A stretch of 64,000 nt of DNA, from positions 14,957,501 to 15,021,500 of the forward strand of contig CM060196.1 in the NCBI GenBank assembly GCA_030549335.1, in the 5' to 3' direction. The notes under the pieces are model-generated. The model had not been told where the DNA came from and made no database searches. It was given only the letters and a program-made list of their open reading frames with translations. The position numbers and the translations under genes were made by a program. This document shows positions 54,501 to 64,000 of the stretch, piece by piece (position 1 is the first letter of the stretch; the number at the start of each line of letters is the position of its first letter). The stretch is from Pontederia crassipes. Lineage: Eukaryota; Streptophyta; Magnoliopsida; Commelinales; Pontederiaceae.

Positions 54501-56455
54501 CGACAACTGTGCCGGCGAGGTAGAGGGGGCAGCACCCCACCCCACCCCCCCCACCCCCCCCCCCCCCCCCCACACACCTCTTTTTTATTTTTTTAATTAT
54601 ACTATTTTATTGTTTTGTGTTTATTTTACTTTTTAACGACGTGCCACGTAGCCAAAAAAATCGGGAATTGGCTATACCCGATCAAAAGGGCAGTTGGTGA
54701 AATAAGGTAATTGTTGAAGGATAGTTCCATTACAAAGTAAAGTTTGGGGACAGGGTTGGCGAAGATGGTGAAGTTTGAAGGCATTTACTGAAATTTACCC
54801 TACGAAATCATGTTCCCCTAGGAAACTATAAATTGAAGAAGATTTCTATTACATATAAATCTGGTGAATTATTTTTTTTTATCTCTAGCCCTACGGGTTT
54901 GCAGCTTGAAAGTGTATTTTAACTGATTTTAAAAGTTGTAGTTGACCCGACGGAAAAGAAATCATCTTTGCACTATTTTGCAATATGTATGTGATGGCCT
55001 GAATATTGAATTGATGCATTTTCAGTCTAAATTAATTACAATGATTGATACATTGATCATATGAAGAGGTTCAGATTCACACAGTATACTGAAAAAGGTT
55101 AATTTCAATTTGTTGTGTTGTTCTAGTCAAAACAACAACAACAAAGCCTTATCCCACTAGGTGGGGTCGGCTGTTGTTCTAGTCAAAAGAGGAAGTGAAT
55201 TACCCTTGGGATACTAACTAAGTCGGTGCTTGCTAGTAAATTAAGCTTATTCTATTGCTCTCAGTTCTCAATTCATAGTAACAAAATTAGAAGTTCGACT
55301 TGAGGACTGACATGATGCTTGATCATAATTATGGATTAACACGATTTCACATGCATTCAAGACGACAACAACAAAGCCTTATCCCACTAGGTGGGGTCGG
55401 CTCAACGATTTCACATGCATTCAAGACGTTGGTTATTAAATGATGCTCAATGACACGATCATCACTTCCATTATTTGATGCAAATTTCGTTTTGCTGTGC
55501 CCATTGTATCCTCACAAGGTACATATTGTTTTGATCACCTTTGGCACATCAATCTGTTAAATAGTTTTTCATGACGTACTTCTGTCATGATATTTTGTCA
55601 CCCAAATCATGTAAATGAAATCTTGATTGAAGAAAGAAGCATGAAACTGAAAGAGGTAGTGATATAGGTCAAATCCCCACCATTCTCCAACCTCTCTTAT
55701 CTTAGAATAAACTTTGACCAAAGTTCGAGACTTGGCAAGCAACCATAAGAATCCAAATAAGGCTGTGCTAAGTAGACCTCCTATTACGCTAGATAAATAT
55801 AAGAATCATTGGATCTTGCTTTTGCATTTTTTTTCCAGCTTCATTTATCTTGGATTGGATATGTCTGTTTTCTAATGATATCAAGTCCCCTAAAAAATTA
55901 TATTAAGTCTGGTAAATAGGTCTTAAAGAGTATGTAGTTTATCTAGTAATAGAATAAGCTCTGTAAATCCAAATGATCCTGTGACCAATTTAAACATGCT
56001 CATTATGTGACTGTCGGTAGCTTATTGCTAACACAATCAGTTCACGAATTCTGCAATATCATTTCGTAGTGGCAGAGACCATTGTAATCCTTGTTTTTTT
56101 TTTCATTTTCCTAAAGTGTGATATTGGAGCAAATGTCAATTCAATGTTTAACTTGTTCTATTGTCCTCCATTAAATAGTTTTATGTTCTCAATTTGTTGG
56201 CACCTGCATTTGTAAAACAGGGTGGATGACGCGATCGAGATGCTGGAACATGTAGTAAAGGCCAGAGAGGAGAAACTCGGAACTGCAAGCCCTGATGTGG
56301 ATGACGAGAAGAAGCGGTTGGCCGAACTCTTGAAAGAAGCTGGAAGATCCCGCAACAGGAAGCAAAAATCACTGGAGAACCTCATGGTTACGAATTCGCA
56401 GAGGGTAAAGAAGGAGACGACGAGAAGGTGGTCGGCCTTGGGCTTCAAGTCTTGA
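51551..56455 (+). CDS. KLCR1: kinesin light chain-related TPR protein (KLCR/CMU)
   Basis: Three exons, 51551-52377, 52654-53562 and 56221-56455, all phase-compatible; 656 residues. Residues 1-115 are a Pro/Ala/Ser-rich, basic, disordered head. After that come tetratricopeptide repeats through about residue 600, e.g. LGRHEEAVAALERAVAVVEA, YMQLGDTHAMVGRMEQSIAC, VSIGNTYLSLGRFDEAVFSY and YYKTGKLRESKSYCENALRI. The C-terminus is charged and coiled-coil-like (DDEKKRLAELLKEAGRSRNR). Plant KLCR/CMU proteins lie on cortical microtubules, stabilise them against cellulose-synthase-driven displacement, and bind IQD scaffold proteins (family knowledge). Exon 1 is extremely GC-rich and exon 3 is AT-richer, the monocot gradient. 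Intron 2 (2.66 kb) holds a long-TIR element and two tiny SINE-tail insertions. Which KLCR paralogue it is cannot be settled here. Confidence 0.92.
54212..54801. mobile_element. long-TIR (about 190 bp) DNA element, 8-bp TSD
   Basis: 590 bp in intron 2 of the KLCR gene. Left end AGGGTAAATTTCAGTAAATG, right end its inverted copy. Pairing continues inward past GGTATAGCCA/TGGCTATACC to GACGTGCCACGTAGCC/TATGTGGCACGTCG. ACGAAATC flanks both ends (54204-54211, 54802-54809). The centre has a CACCCC/poly(C) tract and GC-rich spacer but no ORF. The 8-bp duplication favours hAT; long arms are more Mutator-like. Confidence 0.75.
54536..54583. repeat. CACCCC/poly(C) tract
   Basis: C-rich low-complexity core of the long-TIR element in KLCR intron 2; length is likely unstable. 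Confidence 0.9.
55133..55171 (-). mobile_element. 39-bp SINE/LINE-tail micro-insertion
   Basis: Only the terminal 39 bp of the (TTG)n family (minus strand GCCGACCCCACCTAGTGGGA, then TAAGGCTTTG and TTG units), flanked by the 17-bp repeat TGTTGTTCTAGTCAAAA (55116-55132, 55172-55188). It lies in intron 2 of the KLCR gene. Confidence 0.85.
55365..55404 (-). mobile_element. 40-bp SINE/LINE-tail micro-insertion
   Basis: A second tail-only insertion 193 bp downstream, bounded by a perfect 24-bp duplication at 55341-55364 and 55405-55428. It is truncated at the same GCCGACC point, with three extra 5' bases (TGA). Confidence 0.86.
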
Positions 56456-59058
56456 TGGAGGCCTTGGTGCGTTGGTCTCATGTTGTAATATAAAAGAGCA
56501 TGTATAAAGATGTCAGCAAGCATAGGAAAACTGGTGTTTTTTTATTTGTTTGAGCATCTAATGTATTCTTCATTTTTTTTTCTTCCTCCTTTTTGTTCAC
56601 TTTGATTTCAGTTTCTATTTGTGTACGCGTCACGAGTGAAGGCAGACTTGTACAAGACTACATTGTGGTGATGAATAAATATTTGTGATTTGTTTTAGCA
56701 AACATGTCACTAGTGAATTAGTGATGTCTGAACTTTTCCTCTTCCATCAATATGAAACATGCATGGTTTCAAACAAAAGAAGAAAAGGAGAATGAATCGA
56801 GCCACGAATTAAAGCCATGAATGGATGTAATCCTGAGCTTAATGTTATTAAGGCAATGAATGGATGTACTCCTGAACTTAATGTGTTGAATGAAGTATGA
56901 GAACATGGCTTGTTTTGCTTTCTTCATTCCTATGGCGATTTTGATGCCTATTTTTATAATAGTGCCAAGGTGAGATGAAGCCTTCAGGGCGATGAGAAAA
57001 TAAAGGGAGTGGTGCCCTTTTTTCTCGGTAGTTAATGTCTGAAAAGTGATATCGATGGTCCAACTCGCGTGGGCCAAAGAGCACACATTTTGCAACATGG
57101 TGAGCATATATAACTTGTAAACGACTCTGTAGTACCAGTTGGGGCTGTCACCGTGTTGTCATCATTAGATATCATGAGCAGCTACACATGGAACATTAGT
57201 AATGGAGAACTTACAGCTTTGAATGTTATATTTAGAAAGCCTTCTAGGTGCAAAAGCATTGATTGCATACTAATCTGGAGAGGCTTACTTTGGCAATTTC
57301 GTGCAAAAGCAGGCTGGAAAAAGTTGTTCGCATCACATGCACAGCAATTTTTTAATCCATTTCAAGGTTTCCTTTGCATTAATGGCAGTTTGAGATGTTA
57401 AACCCCCACAAGCTCCCATTTTCTTCTTGAAAAAGAATATCGAAACAAGATAATCTTCCATCAAGAGATCGAAGGCGTAAGATGAAATTATAAAAAAAAA
57501 AGATTGACATAATAAAAAAATTAAATAAAAATAAATCATATTTTGTTTCTTTTTAAACTTCTGGATATATGCAAACCTACTAATTATACCTTTAGAAACA
57601 ATTAATTTATGAAAATAATAAGGTGCAAGGCAGTGAAAGAAGTTGGAGCTATTATCTGTCATGTTATCAGATGAGCAATTAATTGGCAATAAAAGATTAT
57701 ACGGTTTTGTTTTTGCCTAGATATTTTCATGTTGAGTGCGGATATATAGCAGGACTTTCATTCTGAATTTGTAGTTCAGGCTCCTTAATTTATATGAAAG
57801 GATTATATTCATTATGCAGGTTGACCTTAATTCAAAGTTGCTGCCTTAGATTAATTCCACAACCACATTTTTTGTATTTGTATTCCATGTTACACCATGA
57901 CAATAACATGCTACCTAGTTTCTTATTCTTTTTTTTTTTTTGTTTCTTTTGGGGGGAAAGAGTGCAAAAGTTATGCTATAAATATACCAAACATATAGCT
58001 AATTGCAGCAATCATGTGCATGCAGGATTTAATGAGCTTAAAAGTGGGGGCACATTATTTCCCTCATTTAAAAGAGGAACACCCCCATTTTGTTTATATT
58101 GTGACATTTCTAACAAGGTAGATGTTGCAGAAATAAAAGAATTCTTTTACAAGCATCAATTATGGTTAAATTGAACAAAAATAATTAAGTAATATTTTTT
58201 TTTTAAAAAAAGGAGATCCTTATGCAATAAATGTGCAAAATCCAGAACCTAGTTTTTGAAGATAGAAGAGTGGTTCATAATATAATCATAGTAATGGAAA
58301 AACATAGAACTTAATATTTTTGCTGAAGATATACCAAATATTTCGTCTGTTGATCTACATTTCATGAGGTCACTCATTGACCTCATTAAATGTTGGCCCA
58401 AAATGCAAACCCAATTCGGCCTCTCTTCCTTGGGGTGTTAGTCATAAATAGCGATTCACGAATGAACAAAATATTTATAATATATACTCGAGATTCAAAC
58501 ATTTGAATGGTGCGTTCCATTTTAGTTATACACTATTATAGGTTTAATTCACATGATGAGCAACCTCCTATTTTGAAGGGATGTTGAGCGCATCTAAATC
58601 GTTAACATTTCAGATGGCAAATAATTAAAACATATCATTTAATATGTAATTTATCTGAATCGTTGATCTGATCAACAATCCGATGCGCTCAAAATTTCTC
58701 CAGAGCAAAAAATGCTTTGAAGATGAATTAAATCATATATTTATTTATTTAAATGGGTATGTTGAGCGTCCTTTGATTCACATCGTGTGAAGCGACATTT
58801 GAATTGTCTAAATCAAATCGGACAACTCATATCATATCTGATTAGATCTATTTGGATGGCGTCCATATCTGATCTGACGACTGATATTCATCTCGTGAGA
58901 CGAACCTTGTCTCATCCTCCTCTCTCTCTCATCGCCGGCCAGCTTGGATCGTGCTTCTCTCTCTGCTGAACAATATCGGTCACCCTCTCTCTCTCATGGC
59001 CGGCCAGCATGGATCGTGCTTCACACCGATGCTCAGCACGCTCATTTTACCCCACCCC

Positions 59059-59061
<3 letters not shown>

Positions 59062-59110
<49 letters not shown>
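59062..59110. repeat. (AT)n microsatellite
   Basis: About 24 AT units next to a GC/CT-rich segment. Confidence 0.95.
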
Positions 59111-59114
<4 letters not shown>

Positions 59115-60820
59115 TTGTCACTAGCAAGAGGATTTGTAATGCCCTAAATTTGCCAACTTGTTTAATACGGGACCATCAAGATTCATGTGCATATATCTTA
59201 CTGATCGAGCTCAACTCCATCCCAATCTAATTTAGTTCAATCAAAATTACTCGTTTGGGTTAACTTAATAGATTCAGACTAAATTAAACAGGAATTATCT
59301 GATCCAACTAGAGGTTATAACATGATAAAAACATTGTTGTTTGTTTTGTTTTTGAGAATTTAATTATAATTTTATGTAATTAGTTGGTATATGGGCCTAA
59401 AATTTAGAATTCGACTGGTTGCACTAGGGGTGAAAATGTATAGAATGTGTTTTTTTTTCGTTTAAGAATATTCCCCATATTTTTTTAGTGATTTCTTAAA
59501 ATTTTAAAAATCTTATCAATCTTTTCAAGTGTAAGGACCTAGTTTTTTTTTTTTCTATAAACAATGAAAATGGTGTGATAACATGTGGTTGAAAGATAAA
59601 TAATGAAAGACGGTTTTTAAAAGAAGAAAAAAAAGTTGAATATGACTATTCTTGTCATCTACATGAATGATGTTATTACTTTTTTGGGTCAAGAATAATG
59701 GTTTAATTTGGATTTTTCAGACAGTTTAGTAAAATGATGTGCTGTTTTTTTATGTTGGAATTTTGGAAATAAACAAACCCCATCAAAAGTGAAAAAGGAA
59801 ACATAATTAAAAAAAAAAGAAGAAATCTAGTAGTATACGATTTTTTTTATTATATAGGGAGGTGATTTGATGTAAGAAAATTGGAGATCGAAAATAAAAG
59901 AGCATATATGTCGTACCAACAAAATTTCGAACTCGTGACTTTTCGATGTCCGATGATGATATTGCTAACCCTTATTCCCCGTGGTAGACGATCCCTAAAA
60001 CTTTATAAATGAAGATTACATATCATAACACCGTCATCTGTAGTCTTCTGTGGATGCATCATCTATAACCTTATGGGAGTAGCTCTCATATGTTAATATC
60101 ATAAATCGTTTTATTATTTATTTGTATCGTAATATATAATATATAAAATTTACATAAGGGATCGGATTTACATTTAGGTGACCGACCAAAAACGATCCGT
60201 TGAATTGAGCAAACGGACGCCGCTCAATTTAACACACGACTTTGTCTCCTCCTGCACGCCGCCTTCAATGCAAAGGTAGCTTCTGCTTTTCAGCTTTTGT
60301 ATTCATGTAATGTAATGTAATGCAATAATAATATCTTCCTAATATAATCTTATTAATTAAGAGGATATTTAATTAAGTTTATAAGTCAATCAAAATAATT
60401 TATAAATATTTTTTACATTTTTTTATGACTAAAAATAAAAGTTGATAAGCACTTATTTTACTTGTTTATAAGTTAGAAAAAATAAGTCAAAAAATTTCAA
60501 CTTATTTTATAAAAGGACAAAGTTGATTAATTAAATCAATAAATGTATTATATTATTTTTAGAATATACATAACTTTTTTCACATATTTCATCTATTATA
60601 ATATTAAGAAATTTTTTTATTATTTAATTAAAATAATAACTTATATTTTTTTTCTTATCAAACGAATAATTATTTTAGCTGTTAAATTACTTATAGCACT
60701 ATAACTTATGAATTATTTTGTATCAGTTAACTCAAACATATTTTAAATCCAATTATAAGTTGAAATGACTGATAACTCTTTTAATTTACCATGACAAAAA
60801 AAATTGAAAAGCCCTAAACT

Positions 60821-60822
<2 letters not shown>

Positions 60823-60854
<32 letters not shown>
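60823..60854. repeat. (AT)n microsatellite
   Basis: About 16 AT units. Confidence 0.92.
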
Positions 60855-60859
<5 letters not shown>

Positions 60860-61878
60860 TAATAAATCCCAAGACGTGCCTTCGAGTTGCACCGAAATTT
60901 GAGATGAAGTTTTAATGAAGAACGAGTTGCTAAAAATCAAAATTTCTCCTCTCTAGAAAACAAGAGGCTACATACCATTTATGGAATAGAACAGACCAAA
61001 CAAAATCCAACTTGTGCAAGTTCTGATGTCTATCCCCCATTTTGTTTCATTCATAATATATATAATATTATTGAGTACCATACCGCCTTCGAGTTTACTA
61101 AGGTTTGACAAACAACACCCATACACAAAGCTGTTTCTTTTACTTTATTTATGCCCATCTCATTTTTTTATATTATATAAACATCGATTAATTGCCAACT
61201 TGATTTTTTTTTAATTCCTATTTAAACTGTCAAATATGTAGCGACTATATATCAAAATTCTTTTTCTTTTCCTTTAATATACCCTATTTTCAATCAATGT
61301 GGACATTATTTTTTTCCCCCAAGGCGCAATAACCCGTTTATTCCTCGTTGATGTGTTTGGTGATTCAAACCATTGATAATTAAGTTGAAACTGTTATATA
61401 TTACTATTCTTGAATACAACATTTTTTCATCAGATGAAATTTAGTAGTTTTTAAAGATAAGAGAGACCATTATAAGCTTAATTCTATTCCTTTTTTTTTT
61501 ACTTCTAGGGGAATTGATTGATTTTTTTCAAAAGTCAAAGATTAAACGATTAACTAATCTCTTGTAGTGGGTCAAAGATTTTATTTATAATCGACAAATG
61601 CTATAAATGAACTTATCAAGATCTATCTATATATCCAACTATATAATACTAATATTGCTTTATTATGGACATTATTTTGCCCATATCTCTACCCTTTTTT
61701 ATACACCGAGAAAAGGATATTATTTGGGTCCAACAGTCCAACTCCCCCTTAATTTTTAAATCAGCTCTACTTAACTTTTTTATTATGTTGACATTATAAA
61801 TTATAAATAGTTGGTCTACGCATATTTGATACTCCAACTTTATGGACAAAATATATTGAAGAGTTTTTGCTTATTTTC

Positions 61879-61881
<3 letters not shown>

Positions 61882-61926
<45 letters not shown>
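61882..61926. repeat. (AT)n microsatellite
   Basis: About 22 AT units. Confidence 0.94.
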
Positions 61927-61930
<4 letters not shown>

Positions 61931-62781
61931 CTGGTGTTGACATGGTTTGTTATATTCCGAGTCCGATTATCTTGACTTTTGACCATAATTTTGACTGTCA
62001 AATTCTTATCCAATTTCTAGTTGAAATTTAACAAGGACATGAATAACATGACAGCATTCTCCACACGTGTGGCACGCAGCAACTCACACGTGGCAGAGCC
62101 TTCTCTACTCCCCTCCCCTCCTCCCTATTTTTATATACGTGCACCACCATTTCGATATTATCCAAGGATAATAGATAATGTAATAATAATATTATTATTA
62201 TATACATTACAACAGCATGCAAAAAGTATTATACAGGCAATAGAAGTTTAACATGAAAGAGAGAATGGAACTTTTATTAAGTTGAAAATCTAGAAACATA
62301 AATTTAACTTCTTTTGAAGGGTCTATCACTGACATTTCTGAGAGAGAGAAAGAGAGAGAGCTTGAGAAACTAGAAACATAAATTTTAACCTCTTCTGAAG
62401 AGCCTGTCTCAGTGTCTCTGTGTCATTTGAGAGAGGAGAGAGGAGAGAGGAGAGAGAGAGTATGAATGAATGATAATTAATATGATTGGGGGGTTCATGT
62501 ATATCTCAGTTGGCACAAATAAATGGCAATGGATAAGACTCGTAACGCACAATGAGAGGAGTTTTTAACTGCATGCACCGCCGTGTCCCAACCTCCACTA
62601 TAAATAGTTCGGTTTGCCAATTGGCCGCACGCTCGGGCAAGTGTGAAAAAAGCAGCAGAAGCTGCAGAGGAGGAGGAGGAGGAGGCGGAGGCGGGTAAAA
62701 AGGCTAAAAAATAATTGTTGTTTCTTAAATCTTAACCATGTATGAGAGAGAGAGAGAGAGTGGCTGGTAAAAAAAGAAAAA

Positions 62782-62885
62782 AGTAATTGTTGTTTCATGA
62801 CCATGCATGAGATGCATGCAATCACAGTTTGAAAGTAATTGTTGTTTCATGACCATGCATGAGATGCATGCAATCACAGTTTGAA
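62782..62885. repeat. two-copy 52-bp tandem repeat upstream of SWEET
   Basis: AGTAATTGTTGTTTCATGAC... through ...CAATCACAGTTTGAAA occurs twice head to tail with almost no differences; each unit contains GCATGAGATGCATGC. Confidence 0.85.
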
Positions 62886-62966
62886 ACATGGACAGGGTGG
62901 TTGGGCACTATGGTTTTGAATTCTTGAACGCAGTGCCAAGTTTCTCCATATCTCCTGCACACACCT

Positions 62967-63065
62967 CTCTCTCTCTCTCTCTCTCTCTCTCCCCCCCCCC
63001 CCCCTCTCTCCCTCTCTCTCTCTCTCTCTCTCCCCCTTTCTCTCTCTCTCTCTCCCCCTCCCTCC
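62967..63065. repeat. CT-rich tract with a poly(C) core
   Basis: (CT)n, then a run of C's, then more (CT)n and CCCTCCCTCC, about 300-390 bp before the SWEET start codon. It may be promoter or 5'UTR; pyrimidine tracts are common there in plants. Confidence 0.9.
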
Positions 63066-63300
63066 ATATTAATTGCACCCTCTAACAAGTGTGCAGCTCT
63101 ATCTGCGGCACCTTCACTACATGTCACACCAACAAAGCCAACCAGATTATGAGACTTCGGATAGAGTTTGATGATAATTCAAGTCCCCTTTTGCCTCGCC
63201 CCAATTCTTTATTTAATGAACTCCCATCTGCTTCGCTTGGGAGCCATTCTCTCGTCCTCCTCCACTTTCTTCTTCCTTGCCAAGCCAATTCCTGTGTGGA

Positions 63301-63310
63301 TTTATATACA
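63301..63310 (+). promoter_or_regulatory. candidate TATA box of SWEET
   Basis: TTTATATACA 58 bp before the ATG. A second candidate, CTATAAATAG, lies at 62598-62607; using it would give a long 5'UTR through the CT tract. The sequence does not decide between them. Confidence 0.35.
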
Positions 63311-63358
63311 CACACATCTAATTTCTTCAGCAGTCGGGTAATATTTTTTTTCCTCGCC

Positions 63359-64000
63359 ATGGTTTCCTCGGACTCCATCAGGACTGCAGTTGGGATCTTA
63401 GGTGGGTTGCATCTCATCATCTGAGATCGTGTTCATCTTGATCCCCTATTTGATCTGAATATATCACTTGTTCCTGCATACACTTCTCTTCTTTTTTCAT
63501 GGTATCTGCAGAGGAACTGACTTCGATTGTTTATATATATGACATTTCTTAATCTCTCTGTCCCCCCCTTTATTTTGCAGGCAATGCAATTGCACTGGGG
63601 CTGTTTTTATCACCATTGTAAGAAACATGCAAATGAAATTAGTTATTCCAATCGATCACTGCTGGTTAATGCTTGAATAAGTTGAATGATGTGAATATCG
63701 TCGATGCTGCAGGCCAACCTTCGTGAGGATATGGAAGCGGGGGTCGGTGGAGCAGTTCTCGGCCATGCCGTACCTGGCCACGCTGCTCAACTGCATGATG
63801 TGGGTGGTGTACGGGCTGCCCATGGTGCACCCGAACAGCACGCTCGTCATCACCATCAACGGCGCCGGGACGCTCATAGAGCTCTCCTACATCTTCCTCT
63901 TCCTCACCTACTCCCAGGGCAGCAAGCGCCTCAAGGTGCTCGCCATGTTCCTCCTCGAGCTCGCCTTCATCGCCGTCGTCGCCATCCTCGTCCTCACCCT
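63359..64000 (+). CDS. SWEET: SWEET sugar transporter, clade II type, partial at the right edge
   Basis: Start of a bidirectional sugar uniporter of the plasma membrane. Exons 63359-63401, 63581-63617 and 63713 to the edge, with GT-AG borders. The protein opens [16 protein letters not shown] and continues with the first MtN3/saliva triple-helix bundle: [53 protein letters not shown], then [20 protein letters not shown] and a fourth hydrophobic helix. The conserved P...FS..PY...L.NC..W pattern and the sequence feel closest to the SWEET4/5 (clade II, hexose) group. The second bundle lies outside the window. Exon 3 already runs 288 bp without a further intron. The ATG is preceded closely by a TATA-like TTTATATACA at 63301. 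The isoform is not decided. Confidence 0.92.

Larger units (their letters stand above)
56456..63300. other. intergenic between KLCR and SWEET
   Basis: AT-rich, with three (AT)n tracts. At 58911-59025 there is an imperfect tandem pair built on CTCTCTCTCAT...GCCGGCCAGC(T/A)TGGATCGTGCTTC. At 62285-62420 a segment with CTAGAAACATAAATTT and CTTCT(T/G)GAAG is repeated. No gene recognised. Confidence 0.5.

Noticed and set aside
57153-57401. 82-codon open frame as an exon
   Set aside because: No family resemblance and no neighbouring exons in phase.

Overview
The window is nuclear DNA of a flowering plant, probably a monocot. Its genes have GT-AG introns. Their first exons are very GC-rich and the GC content falls along the gene (BAM9-like, KLCR-like and mitochondrial EF-G), which is typical of monocots. 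The intergenic DNA is AT-rich with long (TA)n tracts. I cannot name the species; the many LINE 3' ends inside introns suggest a non-grass monocot, but that is inference.

Six host genes are supported. On the minus strand: 874-13051 is mitochondrial elongation factor G (14 exons seen, C-terminus beyond the left edge), and 14361-26581 is a DTW-domain protein, probably a tRNA-uridine aminocarboxypropyltransferase (8 exons). On the plus strand: 33776-41130 is a plastid beta-amylase of the BAM9 (non-catalytic) type (4 exons), 45022-46080 is a PSY-type tyrosine-sulfated peptide precursor (2 exons), 51551-56455 is a kinesin-light-chain-related/CMU TPR protein (3 exons), and 63359 to the right edge is a clade II SWEET sugar transporter (first 3 exons). 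They are unrelated housekeeping, signalling and transport genes and do not form a cluster.

The introns of the first three genes, and intron 2 of the KLCR gene, are crowded with retroelement 3' ends. There are two families. One is an Au-like SINE together with a partner LINE, sharing a 3' end that finishes in (TTG)n. The other is an L1-type LINE with a terminal stem-loop followed by poly(A). Many copies have clear target-site duplications, and several are only 39-106 bp long, i.e. little more than the 3' recognition end.

The most notable object is a 615-bp insertion in intron 1 of the DTW gene. It has 19-bp target-site duplications and carries an exon of cystathionine gamma-synthase, its splice donor and intron sequence, and a SINE tail. 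It looks like host pre-mRNA mobilised through a SINE tail. Other gene debris includes a cinnamate-4-hydroxylase-like P450 fragment at 27851-28015 and two orphan exon-like segments inside introns.

Intergenic stretches (26.6-33.7, 41.1-45.0, 46.1-51.5 and 56.5-63.3 kb) hold MITEs, simple repeats and GC-rich islands, and no gene that I can support.
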